Shown: positions 1-10,764 of the stretch, one piece after another | Layout of the letters: the number at the start of each line of letters is the position of its first letter | How positions within the stretch are numbered: position 1 is the stretch's first letter | NCBI GenBank assembly: GCA_034440635.1 | Contig: JAOTON010001480.1 | Location: forward strand, 310,001-374,000 | Direction: 5' to 3' | DNA from: Lepas anatifera | Lineage: Eukaryota; Arthropoda; Thecostraca; Lepadidae | DNA length: 64,000 bases | Translations under genes and position numbers: made by a program | The notes under the pieces: generated by a model | The model's database searches: none | Seen by the model: only the letters and a program-made list of their open reading frames with translations | Told to the model about the DNA's origin: nothing

Positions 1-920
1 CAGGGTCCAGAGCCGTGCTGAGATAGCTCATGGGAGACATTTCGGACGGGGGAGCAGTGAGGATGGTAGCTGGTACGGGACTGGAGCCTTCCCCGCCATT
101 GCCTCAGAACAGCTTCTGCGTTTGTATTAACCATAGATATTCTGACATTGGGGAGGGGGAGTTCAGCCCCTAGCTCCGCCCATTGTATCTACCACCATTT
201 GAATAGCCACCATGTATGTATATAAGCATATGCAAGATTGAAGATTTCATTGCACTCCGTACCAAATTACCGAACAATGTCAAAGAGAGGCAATCGACCA
301 TGCAGATTTCGAATGTGGTATTCAGGTAAACAAAAGGTCACTGCGCATGCGCACTGGAACAAATGGTAACAGAGGCTATCTCGGCAACCTACGGATCGAT
401 TTTCTTGAAATTTTGCGAATAAAAGAATAGCACGAAATGTAAGTCAAAAATGTCATTGAAGCTGCACTGCTATGCGCATGCGCAGAAGAAATTATGAAAG
501 TAAGCCTGAAAGGCGAGGATATTTCAGAGGAGGACCTGAACAGAGGGAAATCCAACGTGCTTAAAGTTAGCATGAATGTTTTGTCACCCTTGGTAACAAC
601 AAAGGTCAGTGCGCATGCACACTAGTACTCCTGGTCATGGAGGCTATCTCAGGAGCCAATAGACCGATTTTGCTCAAATTTTTGCGAGTAAAAGCAGAAT
701 ATCATCTGTTAATCCTAATTGATGGCATTATGACACTGCATTGTGCTGCACATGCGCAGTAGGAATTCTAAAGAATATTAGGCTATAAGGGATAGTTTAG
801 ACCAGGAGACAAACACACGACATACCAACATGCTTCAATCGATTATGACGGTATCTTCGCACTCATTCATTGCAGATTTTACTGCGCATGCGGACTGGGA
901 CATAGGGTACCCGAAGCTAA
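1..920 (-). repeat. T module with periodic GCGCATGCGC palindromes
   Basis: Non-coding. It contains five copies of a palindromic word related to TGCGCATGCGCA at 342, 473, 610, 747 and 883, spaced 131-137 bp. The words between palindromes alternate, so the true period is about 270 bp: two segments starting GAGGCTATCTC are direct repeats. Other copies lie at 28,313, about 35,720, about 40,775 and 59,560. The sites match the NRF-1 (alpha-Pal) consensus, but no function is shown. The minus-strand frame at 376-573 is unlikely to be coding. Confidence 0.75.
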
Positions 921-2499
921 CTCGTTAACAAATTGGGTGAATTGGGTGAAAATCTGCAGGTATAGGTGAAATACAGTCGGCAAACCCATCATATTTTATA
1001 TTGTATCTCCTTTCTTCTGGTCATGCCCAGTCTTTGCTTAACAAAACAACCATTATACGTGTGTTTACTTATTTCATGACATGAACAGGGAGCAAACGTG
1101 GCGCAGTGTGCAGAGACATGCTAATTTAGGAAAACATGGGCTTACAAAGGGGATTGAATGGAGTTATAATGAGAACACAGGACCTAAAGTCCGAAAATTG
1201 CGTTGGTATAAGTATCATACAGCTGAAAACACTCGCCTGTCAATTGAACTGTTTGCCTAACGTACATTGTCACCGGCTTTTCCTGCGCCGGAGCGGCACC
1301 TGCCGAGGCCGCAGGCCGAAGTCTGTTGTTGTTGTTGTTGTTGTCTGTTCTGAGCGCTGGTATCAGAGACCTAAAACTTTTGTGGATAGAAGGCACTTCC
1401 AAATGAATAAGCACCACGGTTGTCAATTTTCAAAATTTTCAAAATTTTGCCCAGAATTTTGCATTATGTGATTTTTAACTTTTATTTTTCTATTTTTTGC
1501 TAATTCATCTAGACTCTTTAAACTTGCACCCTTTTACATCAGGGAAATTTGTAGTTCACACAAAAAGTTGGAAAGAAAAAGCTTTAAATTTAGGGCTCTA
1601 AATTAGCTTTTAAACTTTGCACCCTAAATTTGGCATAAAACTCATGGTCTAAACTACAGGCTCGAAATATCTGAAGCTACAGCAGTTCAGGTTCTATGTC
1701 AAATATCAACTTAAAGGCCGGTTTGTGCAGTACTGCACAAACACAGAAACAAAACAAAAATGGAAATTTAAGGGTCCTTTTTGGCCCATTTCGTGAAGGT
1801 CTGCATTTCCCAAAATATCATTCAAACGCTTATATCTTCCGATCTGATTGATACAATTTAGTTCCCATTTCCGATAATAAGAGAGAATAGCCTCCTTTAT
1901 TATATATTTAGAGATAAAAACTTTCAGACTGAAAATTTTTATTTTATAGGCAAAAATAAAATATAAGTTTTTAAAATTTGTATTCTCAGCCCCCTGGTTT
2001 CCAGACCATGATAGCTACGGTATTGAACGTAACACGGCTGGATAGAAAACTTCGTTGCCGTGATTTTTCTCACTCATACCCCCCACTTATCTCTTACGGT
2101 ACCCTCGCTATAAGCTGTAAAGTACATTTCAAAGTGGTTATTTTATCAGTTCATTTTTGCTTCACACCGGGGTTTAGGGTGGTTAGAGTCATTGGAGGGA
2201 AATGCAATTTTGCATGCAGCTAGGTAAGAGACATATGTCGACATTCCATCTGCATAGATATCAATGAAACACCAAGTTACCTTTACAAACATGCCGTTTC
2301 TCCACGCAACGTTGTAGCAAATCACCACTCGTCACCCGTGCGTCCACGCCGCGGCAACGCCGGCGATCGGCGCGGCCGTTTCTGTTTATTTATGGTGTGG
2401 TAAAAAAGTACCCATTACTACCCACAATGCATCACAAGTAATTAGAGTACCGTAAAAATCCGAGTTTACAATAAGGGTATTATGTTTCTGTTTTTGGAC
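921..2499 (+). repeat. Alpha module, copy 1
   Basis: Reference copy of the recurrent spacer between arrays. In order it holds: a lead-in beginning near AACTCGTTAACAAATTGGG; a GC-rich block near 1,275-1,320 with the 7-mer GCCGAGG repeated; a (GTT)n microsatellite at about 1,322-1,345; an AT-rich middle; a 22-bp perfect palindrome at 1,721-1,742 (half GTTTGTGCAGT); and a distal part with a run of C near 2,080. It also carries a GC-rich cluster at about 2,345-2,385. Frames of 60-110 codons occur on both strands, but they are not conserved as proteins between copies. I see no gene. Confidence 0.75.
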
Positions 2500-2967
2500 C
2501 ATGGGTGGATCCAGGGAATAAGTAGGCTAGGTGCCCCTTCTCACCCTTCTCGCCCCATCCCCCTCCCCCAACCCCCAATCGACCATCGGCGCCCTCTGAA
2601 ATTGTAAAGACACGCCTCTCAAGGTCGATGACGCTCCCTGAAATGTCGCTTCCCATACGCGGATCCAGGATTGCCTATCGGGAGCGAGGTGGAAGGGGGA
2701 AATTTCCTGGTGGGCGCTATCTACACCAGGGACGCCACTTTTGGCCGGAAAACCTATCAAGTAGGCGCTAAAACCTATCAGTAGACCCCGATACCTGCAT
2801 CTCGGGGAAAACGACATTTCAGGGGGTGCCATCGAACTTTCCAGGGGTTTCCGGGACAATTTCAGGGGGCGCTAAGATTCTATGGGGGGCACCTGTCCCC
2901 TTTCCGCCTTGGATCCGCCTATGTCGTTTCGGGGGGGCACGGAGGTGGGGTCGTTACGGGTGTGGGG
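2500..2967 (+). mobile_element. hAT-family MITE, outer copy grading into minisatellite
   Basis: It starts with CATGGGTGGATCCAGGG, a variant of the hAT-like terminal repeat seen intact at 63,518. The interior shares the C-rich words ATCGACCATCGGCGCCC and CTGAAATGTCGCTTCCC with that element. A second MITE (2,654-2,923) is inserted in it. Its far end has no separate terminus: it passes directly into the 50-bp array. Confidence 0.65.
2654..2923 (+). mobile_element. Nested hAT-family MITE, about 270 bp
   Basis: Terminal inverted repeats are CATACGCGGATCCA at the left and, read inwards from the right, CATAGGCGGATCC. The flanking octamers TCGCTTCC and TCGTTTCG agree at 6 of 8 bases, consistent with a decayed 8-bp hAT target duplication. 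The same insertion at the same site is found in the units at 14.8, 19.0, 22.6, 33.8, 48.7, 52.8 and 57.5 kb. It therefore preceded amplification of the unit. Confidence 0.65.
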
Positions 2968-4449
2968 GTAAGGAGCTCGAGCATAAGCGGATCCAGGACA
3001 TCAGCATGGGGGTAGGGGATAAAGAGTTCGAGCATAGGCGGATCCAGGACATCAGTACGGGGGTGGGGCTAAGAAGCTCGAGCATAAGCGGATTCAGCTG
3101 ATCAGTACGGGAGTGGGGCTCGGGAGCTCGAGCATAGGCGGATCTAGGACATCAGTACGGTGGTGGGGCTCGGGCGTTCCAGCATAGGCGGATCCAGGAC
3201 ATTAGTAGGGTGGTAGGGGCTAAAGAGTTCGAGTATAGGCGGATCCAGGACATTAGTAGGGTGGTAGGGGCTAAAGAGTTCGAGTATAGGCGAATCCAGG
3301 GCAGTACGGAGGTGGGGTACGGAGTTCGAGCATAGGCAGCCCCAGGACATCAGTTCGGGGATGGGGCTAAGGAGCTCGAGCATAGGCGGATCCAGAAAAT
3401 CAGTGCAGGGGTGTGGCTCCGGAGCTCGAGTAAAGGCGGATCCAGGACATCAGTACGGGGGTGGGGCTAAAGAGATCGAGCATAGGTGGATCCGGGACAT
3501 CTGTACGGGGGTGGGGCTAAAGAGCTGTAGCATAGGCGGATCCAGGACATCAGTATGGGTGTGGGGCTAAGGAGCTCGAGCAGAGGCGGATCCAGGGCAT
3601 CAGTACGGGGGTGGGGCTAAGGGGTTCGATTATAGGCGGTTAAAGGACATCAGTACAGAGGTGGGGCTAAGGAGCTCAAGCATAAGCGGATCCAGGACAT
3701 CAGCACAGGGGTAAGGGCTATAGAGTTCGAGCATAGGCGGATCCAGGACATCAGTACGGGGGTGGGGCTAAGAAGCTCGAGCATAAGCGGAGCCAGGATA
3801 TCAGTACGGGGGTAGAGGCTAAGGAGTTTGAGCATAAGCGGATCCAGCATATCGATACGGGGATTGGGCTAAGGAGATCCAGCATAGGCGGATCCAGGAC
3901 ATCTGTACGGAGGTGGGGCTAAGGAGCTCGAGCATAGGCGGATCCAGGACATCAGTATGGGTGTCGGACTAAGGAGCTCGAGCAGAGGCGGATCCAGGGC
4001 GTCAGTACGGGGCTGGGGTAAGAGGCTCGAGTATAGGCGGATCAAAGACATCAGTACGGGGGTGGGGCTAAGAAGCTCGAGCAAAAGCGGATCCAGGACA
4101 TCAAGGGGCTATAGAGTTAAAACAGGTAGGGGCTAAAGAGTTAAAACATAAGCGGATCCAGGACATCAGTACGGGGGTGGGGCTAGGGAGCTCAAGCATA
4201 AGCGGGTTCAGGACATCAGTACGTGGGTGGGGCTCGGGAGCTCAAGCATAGGCGGATCCAGGACATCAGTAGGGGTAGGGGCTAAAAAGTTCAAGCATAG
4301 GCGGATCCAGGGCAGTATAGAGGTGGGGCTACAGGGTTCGAGCATAGGCAGATCCAGGACATATGTAAGGGGGTGGGGTAAGGAGCTCGAGCATAGGCGG
4401 ATCCAGGACATTAGTTCGGTGGTGGGGCTGAGGTCTCGAGCTGGGGCAT
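2968..4449 (+). repeat. 50-bp minisatellite array A1
   Basis: Tandem monomers of about 50 bp. The consensus parts in order are CATAGGCGGATCCAGGACAT, CAGTACGGGGGTGGGGC and TAAGGAGCTCGAG. Each unit carries GGATCC, GAGCTC and CTCGAG sites. Shortened monomers lacking ATCAGTACGG-type blocks occur. The unit has few stops in any frame and is not a multiple of three, so it generates spurious open frames on both strands. The G-rich strand is the plus strand here. Confidence 0.95.
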
Positions 4450-5770
4450 AACTCGGTAACAAATAGGCTGAATTGGGTGAAAATCTGCAGGTATAGGTGA
4501 AATACTGTCGGAAAACCCGTCATATTTTATATTGCATCGCCTTTCTTCTGGTCATGCCTAGTCTTTGCTTAACAAAACAAACATTATACGTGTGTTTATT
4601 TATTTCATGACATGAACAGAGGGCAAGCGTGGTGCAGTATGCAGATACATGCTAATTTAGGAAAACATGGGCCTAGACAGGGGAGTAAATGAAGGCATAA
4701 TGAGAACACAGCACCTAAAAATCAAACATTGCGTTGTTATAAGTATCAAACTGCTGAAAACACTCGCCTGTCAATCAAACTGTTTGGCTAACGTACATTG
4801 TCACCGGCTTCTCCTGCGCCAGAGCGGCACCTGCCGAGGCCGCAGGCCGAGGTCTGTTGTTGTTGTTGTTGTCTGTTCTGAGCGCTGGTATCAAAGACCT
4901 AAAACTTTTGTGGATAGAAGGCACTTCCAAATGAATAAGCACCACGGTTGTCAATTTTCAAAATGTTAAAAATTTTTCCCAGAATTTTGCATTATGTGAT
5001 TTTCAACTTTTATTTTTCTATTTTTTGCTAATTTATCTACAGTCTTTAAACATGCACCCTTTTACATCAGGGATATTTGTAGTTCACACAAAAAGTTGGA
5101 AAGAAAAAGCTTTAAATTTAGGGCTCTAAATTAGTTTTTAAACTTTTCAACCTAAATTTGGCATAAAACTCATGGTCTAAACTACAGGCTCGAAATATCT
5201 GAAGCTACAGCAGTTCAGGTTCTGAGTCAAATATCAACTTAAAGGCCAGTTTGTGCAGTACTGCACAAACACAGAAACAAAACAAAAACGGAAAGTTAAG
5301 GGTCCCTTTTGGCCTATTCCGTGAAGGTCTGCATTTCCCAAAATATCATTCAAACCCTTATATCTTCCGATCTAATTGATAAAAATTAATTCCCATTTCA
5401 GATAATAAAAGAGATTAGCCTCCTTTATTATTTATTTAGAGATAAAAACTTTCAGACTGAAACTTTTTTGTTTTATAGGCAAAAATAAAATATAAGTTTT
5501 TAAAATTTTTTATTCTCAGCCCCCTGGTTTCCAGACCATGATAGCTACGGTATTGAACTTAACACGGCTGGATAGAAAACTTCGTTGCCGTCATTTTTCT
5601 CACTCATACCCCCACTTATCTCTTACGGTATCCGCGCTATAAGCCGTAAAGTACATTTCAAAGTGGTTATTTTATCAGTTCATTTTTGCTTCACACCGGG
5701 GTTTAGGGTGGTTAGAGTCATTGGAAGGAAATGAAATTTTGCATGCAGCTAGGTAAGAGACATATCTCGA
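4450..5770 (+). repeat. Alpha module, copy 2
   Basis: About 1.3 kb, nearly identical to 17,266-18,590 at an offset of 12,817 bp and to the inverted 53,460-54,779. It ends near 5,770, where the sequence switches to the type 2 tail rather than the hAT tail. It carries the (GTT)n tract at about 4,855 and the GTTTGTGCAGT palindrome. No gene is seen. Confidence 0.8.
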
Positions 5771-6505
5771 CATTCCAACTGCTTACATATCAATGAAACA
5801 CCAAGTCTACCTTTACTTAAATGTAATACATCATGCTAGTATGTTTCCAGCTCGAAACCTTACCCGCCGTTCGGCCGTAGCGTCGCTGCGGGCGGCGCAC
5901 TGGTAGATGCTATGCGAGACAGATGCCATAGCTATCTATGTACGCATGCTATAGACCAGCGCGAATGCCCGGTGGTAGCAGGGTAGTCGGTCTCGTTTCG
6001 GCTCCTCTACTCGTGCGGCGGTGGCGTTGTCTGTTAGATATTCATATCAGTCGGACGGCCGGGTGACGGCCGTGCGGTGGGGTTCTGCGCGCTGTGGCGA
6101 CTTGCGACGAATAAAAAACAAAATTGTGGTCAGGAACTGGTTTGCTTGTTTGGTTTGTTGTGTTTTGTTTCCTTACGTGTGTCCAAATCGTACCGTGTAT
6201 GCGTGTGATACGTCCGGTAAAAGTGATGTGTTTAATGAGAGAGATAAAAGAGGCCCCACCACTTAAGCCTTCGGGATTTTGCGTCAATCTCTTTGTTATA
6301 CCTGTCATATTGTTTCCGTCCAATAAAAGTTTATCATCTATCAATCTGTCTACCCGCTAGTTAATGCATTCTCTAACCATAGGTAACACTGGTTAAAGGA
6401 TCCACCGTTGCACACAATTTCTTTCCCAGTCGAATAAACCTCTTTATGGTCATACCATGACACGTGACTCCTTGCACTGCCTGCTTAAACCAACTGTATA
6501 AGCAG
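5771..6505 (+). repeat. Type 2 tail, copy 1
   Basis: A module of about 0.73 kb that replaces the hAT tail downstream of alpha. Copies are at 10,765-11,497, inverted at 38,764-39,475, and partial at about 42,340-42,650. It contains GACGGCCGGGTGACGGCCG, an AATAAA near 6,320 and a GATA-like microsatellite, and ends just before GCGGATGCAGG. An 81-codon frame at 6,021-6,266 is repeated in the copies, but its overlapping frames are just as well conserved. Coding is therefore not supported. It could be a solo LTR or a non-autonomous element; I found no clear ends. Confidence 0.55.
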
Positions 6506-8031
6506 TGGCGGATGCAGGCCATTAGTACGGGGGATGGGGCTAAGGAGGTGGAGCATAGGCGGAACCAAGACATAAGTACCGGAGTGGGGACAGGGAGCTC
6601 GAGCATAGGCGGATCCAGGACATCAGTGAAGGGGTAGGGGCTACGGATTTCGAGCATAGGCGGATCCAGGACATCAGTAAGAAGGTGGGGCTAAGGAGCT
6701 CGAGCATAGGCGGATCCAGGACATCAGTACCGGGGTAGGGGCTAAGGAGTTCGAGCATAGGCGGATCCAGGACATCAGTACGGAGGTGGGGCTAAGAAGT
6801 TCGAGCATAGGCGGATCCAGGGCATCAGTACGGGGGTGGGGCTAAGGAGCTCCAGCAAAGGCGGATCCAGGCTGCTCAGTACGGGGATGGGGCTAAGGAG
6901 CTCGAGCATAGGCGGATCCAGGACATCAGTACGGTGGTGGGGCTCGGGCGTTCCAGCATAGGCGGATCCAGGACATTAGTAGGGTGGTAGGGGCTAAAGA
7001 GTTCGAGTATAGGCGAATCCAGGGCAGTACGGAGGTGGGGCTACGGAGTTCGAGCATAGGCAGGTCCAGGACATCAGTTCGGGGGTGGGGCTAAGGAGCT
7101 CGAGCATAGGCGGATCCAGGACATCAGTGCAGGGGTGTGGTTCCGGAGCTCGAGTAAAGGCGGATCCAGGACATAAGTGAAAGCAGTACGGGGGTGGGGC
7201 TAAGGAGATCGAGCATAGGTGGATCCACGACATCTGTACGGGGTGGGGCTAAAGAGCTGGAGCATAGGCGGATCCAGGACTTCAGTACGGGGCTGGGGCT
7301 AAGGGGCTCGAGTATAGGCGGATCAAAGACATCAGTACAGGAGTGGGGCTAAGGAGCTCGAGCATAAGCGGAGCCAGGATATCAGTACGGGGTTAGAGGC
7401 TAAGGAGTTTGAGCATAGGCGGATCCAGCATATCGGTACGGGGATGGGCCTAAGGAGATCCAGCATACGCGGATCCAGGACATCTGTACGGAGGTGGGGC
7501 TAAGGAGCTCGAGCATAGGCGGATCCAGGACATCAGTATGGGTGTCGGGCTAAGGAGCTCGAGCAGAGGCGGATTTAGGACTTCAGTACGGGGCTGGGGC
7601 TAAGGGGCTCGAGTATAGGCGGATCAAAGACATCAGTACGGGAGTGGGGCTAAGGAGCTCGAGCATAAGCGGATCCAGGTCATCAAGGGGCTAAAGAGTT
7701 AAAACAGGTAGGGGCTAAAGAGTTAAAATAGAAGCGGATCCAGGACATCAGTACGGGGGTGGGGCTAAGGAGCTCGAGCATAAGCGGATTTAGGACATCA
7801 GTACGTGGGTGGGGCTCGGGAGCTCGAGCATAGGCGGATCCAGGACATCAGTAGGGGTAGGGGCTAAGGAGTTCAAGCATAGGCGGATCCAGGGCAGTAT
7901 AGAGGTGGGCCTACGGAGTTCGAGCATAGGCAGATCCAGGACATATGTAAGGGGGTGGGGTAAGGAGCTCGAGCATAGGCGGATCCAGGACATCAGTTCG
8001 GTGGTGGGGCTGAGGTCTCGAGCTGGGGCAT
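6506..8031 (+). repeat. 50-bp minisatellite array A2
   Basis: Same monomer family as A1, G-rich on the plus strand. It opens with a variant GCGGATGCAGGCC directly after the type 2 tail. It closes, like all arrays in this orientation, with a CTGAGGTCTCGAGCTG variant before an alpha lead-in. Its distal 300 bp closely matches the ends of A1 and A4. Confidence 0.95.
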
Positions 8032-8440
8032 AACTCGGTAACAAATAGGCTGAATTGGGTGAAACTCTGCAGGTATAGGTGAAATACCGTCGGAAAACCC
8101 ATCATATTTTATATTGTATCTCCTTTCTTTTCGTCATGCCCGGTCTTTGCTTAACAAAACAAACATTATGCGTGTGTTTATTTATTTGATTACATGAACA
8201 GAGGGCAAGCGTGGTGCAGTATGCAGAGACATGCTAATTTAGGAAAACATGGGCCTAGACAGGGGATTGAATGGAGCCATAATGAGAACACAAAACCTAA
8301 AACTCCAACATTGCTTTGTTATAAGTATTAAACTGCTGAAAAAACTCGCCTGTCAATCGAACTGTTTGGCTAACGTACATTGTCACCGGCTTCTCCTGCG
8401 CCAGAGCGGCACCTGCCGAGGCCGCAGGCCGAGGTCTGTC
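8032..8440 (+). repeat. Alpha proximal half joined to gamma
   Basis: The standard alpha lead-in, running to the GC-rich GCCGAGG block and a short TGTTGTTG tract. After that the sequence changes to the gamma variant. The crossover point matches the place where beta replaces alpha at 25,780. Confidence 0.7.
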
Positions 8441-9345
8441 TGTTGTTGTCTGTCCCGCCTGAGAATTGATGTCAGAGCTCTGGAATTTTGTACGGTGATA
8501 GCCCTTCTGCCCCAGACACCCAAACTGAAGCCCCGAGTCGAAATCCAAAATAGTTTTTGACAAATTTTGGCTCAAACTTTTTCTGTTTTATATTTTTCTA
8601 ATTTTTACTTCTTAAGCTACGAACTTGAAATTTATGTCCTTTTCAAAGGATAACAAGGGCCAGCTAGGGGAAAAAATTGAGCTGATCCGACAATATTTAT
8701 TACGGGAAAACGCGGCATTTCTCACGCGAGCAAAAAACCTGCTAAAAGTTGATGGCCGACTTGTGCGCTCGAAATGTCAGAAGACAGGCCTCAGTTAGCT
8801 GAAAGACAGTTACCTAGGGGTAGCTAGGAAAATTTTGTAGTGCTTAGGCATAGTTTAGAGTGCAAAACGCAAAATTTTGACCTACCTTTTACAGTTCTTC
8901 CGGAAGACTGAATTTTGGTTCCTTTCATTTCAACGTTAATATCTCACCATCTAATTGACCGATTTAAGTTTTCATTTCAAATAATGAAAGAACATTGCAT
9001 CCGCCTGATAATATTGGGAGATGGAAATTTTGATTGTGAAATTCTTTGTTTTATAGGCATAAATAGAAATGGAGTCAAAAAATTTTTTATTTGCATCTTC
9101 CTGGTTCCAAGCTCATGTCACTCACAAACTCAGAATTGACATGGCTGAATAGAGAAGTTACGTGCGATCATTTTGCACACTTATACTACCCACCTATCTC
9201 TAATGGCTTTCGAGTAATTAGTCCAAAATGTATTACAAGATGCTAAATTTCTCGGACCACCTTTGCTTCTCACCATGGTTTCAAGTCCTTAAAATGGATG
9301 GAAGTGGAAGATATTTGGCATGGAGCTAGCTTAGGATCCTAGCTC
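8441..9345 (+). repeat. Gamma module, diverged relative of the alpha distal half
   Basis: Not identical to alpha but collinear with it. It has CTGAGAATTGATGTCAGAG where alpha has CTGAGCGCTGGTATCAGAG, then an AT-rich part with TATTTTTCTAATTTTT. It ends with CATTTTGCACACTTATACTACCC, CACCTATCTCTAATGG and GGAGCTAGCTTAGG in the same order as their alpha counterparts. The only copy I see is here. No coding frame is convincing. Confidence 0.6.
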
Positions 9346-9700
9346 GACGATACAAGTAATTTCAGCCCAAAAGAATGCTTGGTTCGTCTTCTAGAAGCAC
9401 CTTTATATCGTGCCTTTTCGGGACAAGCACAGCACCCGGCGCCAGCGGCCCGCCATATTCGGCGGAGTTGTACCAGCCAGTGACCTCCTGACGGGTCACA
9501 GCTGTTCAGCTAGTGGGAGGGTGAGTAGTGTGGCACGGTGGTCTAGTGGTTAGAGGCCCTGTCTCTTGATCAGGTAGGTCCGGTTCGAATCCGGGGGTGA
9601 CCACGTACTCTTTATTGGTTATTTCAAAGAAAAGAATGATAAAACTGACTTGCAGGCTTATGAAGAGATACATTAAGAACGAAATATGGTTTGCTTTCGG
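9346..9700 (+). other. Unassigned link between gamma and alpha
   Basis: A GC-rich patch near 9,435-9,475, the tRNA-like sequence at 9,532-9,604, then about 90 bp of AT-rich sequence. It rejoins alpha-related sequence just before a CTCCTGCGCCGG block. I see no other copy in the window. Confidence 0.4.
9532..9604 (+). pseudogene. tRNA-like sequence, probably a tRNA pseudogene or SINE head
   Basis: The A box TGGTCTAGTGG (9,539-9,549) and B box GGTTCGAATCC (9,582-9,592) are perfect and 43 bp apart start to start. The T stem is TCCGG/CCGGG. The anticodon arm would be CCTGT/TCAGG with one mismatch and loop CTCTTGA, giving CTT. The acceptor ends (GGCACGG and GGTGACC) do not pair properly. The body resembles tRNA-Glu more than tRNA-Lys. 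A functional tRNA is unlikely. Confidence 0.55.
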
Positions 9701-9771
9701 CACATTGTCATGCGGCTCTCCTGCGCCGGTGGGGCGTTAGCCCAGGCCGCAGGCCGAGGTTTGCTGTTGTC

Positions 9772-9818
9772 GTCAGAAGCCGGTGACGAACGAAGTAAGA
9801 AACGGCTTCTATTCTGAC
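9772..9818 (+). other. Hairpin at the module-switch point
   Basis: GTCAGAAGCCG at the left pairs with a right arm ending CGGCTTCT plus TTCTGAC, with a 5-nt bulge; the loop is about 20 nt. Near-identical copies lie inverted at 50,271-50,317 and 61,794-61,840, and a fragment is at about 59,114-59,140. All sit beside the (GTT)n or (GTA)n tract where alpha, beta and gamma diverge. Confidence 0.65.
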
Positions 9819-10764
9819 AGTTTTTCCGGTCTCGTCGTTGTCTGTTGTTGTTGTTGTTGTTGTCTGTTCTGAGCGCTGGTATCAGAGACCTAAAACTTTT
9901 GTGGATAGAAGGCACTTCCAAATGAATAAGCACCACGGTTGTCAATTTTCAAAATTTTCAAAATTTTGCCCAGAATTTTGCATTATGTGATTTTTAACTT
10001 TTATTTTTCTATTTTTTGCTAATTCATCTAGACTCTTCAAACTTGCACCCTTTTACATAAGGGAAATTTGTAGTTCACACAAAAAGTTGGAAAGAAAAAG
10101 TTTTAAATTTAAGTCTCTAAATTAACTTTTAAACTTTGCAACCTAAATTTGACATAAAACTCATGGTCTAAACTATAGGCTCGAAATATCTGAAGCTACG
10201 GCAGTTCAGGTTCTAAGTCAAATATCCACTTATAGGCCTGTTTGTGCAGTTCTGCACAAACACAAAAACAAAATGAAAACGGAAATTTGAGGGTCCTTTT
10301 TGGCCTATTCCGTGAAGGTCTGTATTTCCCAAAATATCATTCAAACCCTTATATCTTCGGATCTAATTAATAAAATTTAGTTTCGATTTCGGATAATAAA
10401 AGAGAATAGCCTCCCTTATTATATATTTAGAGATAAAAACTTTCAGACTGAAACTTTTTATTTTATAGGCAAAAATAAATTATAAGTTTTGAAACTTTTT
10501 ATTCTCAGCCCCCTGGTTTCCAGAACATAATAGCTAGGGTATTGAACTTAACACGGCTGGATAGCAAACTTAGTTGCCGTCATTTTTCTCACTCATACCC
10601 CCCCACTTATCTCTTACGGCGTCCGAGCTATAAGTCGTAAAATACATTTCAAAGTGGTAATTTTATCGGTGCATTTTTGCTTCACACCGGGGTTTAGGGT
10701 GGTTAGAGTCATTGCAGGGAAATGAAATTTTGCATGCAGCTAGGTAAGAGACATATCTTGCCAT
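9819..10764 (+). repeat. Alpha distal half, copy 3
   Basis: Begins with a (GTT)n tract at about 9,838-9,862 and follows the alpha order. Its palindrome is centre-mutated (GTTTGTGCAGTTCTGCACAAAC type). The sub-version is closest to 39,480-40,240, which also carries a type 2 tail. So alpha subtype and tail type travel together. Confidence 0.7.

Noticed and set aside
2968..4449. CRISPR-like array.
   Set aside because: Monomers are contiguous with no unique spacers, and the surroundings are animal transposons.
6021..6266. An 81-codon frame conserved in three type 2 tails.
   Set aside because: The overlapping frames on both strands are conserved equally, so DNA identity alone explains it.
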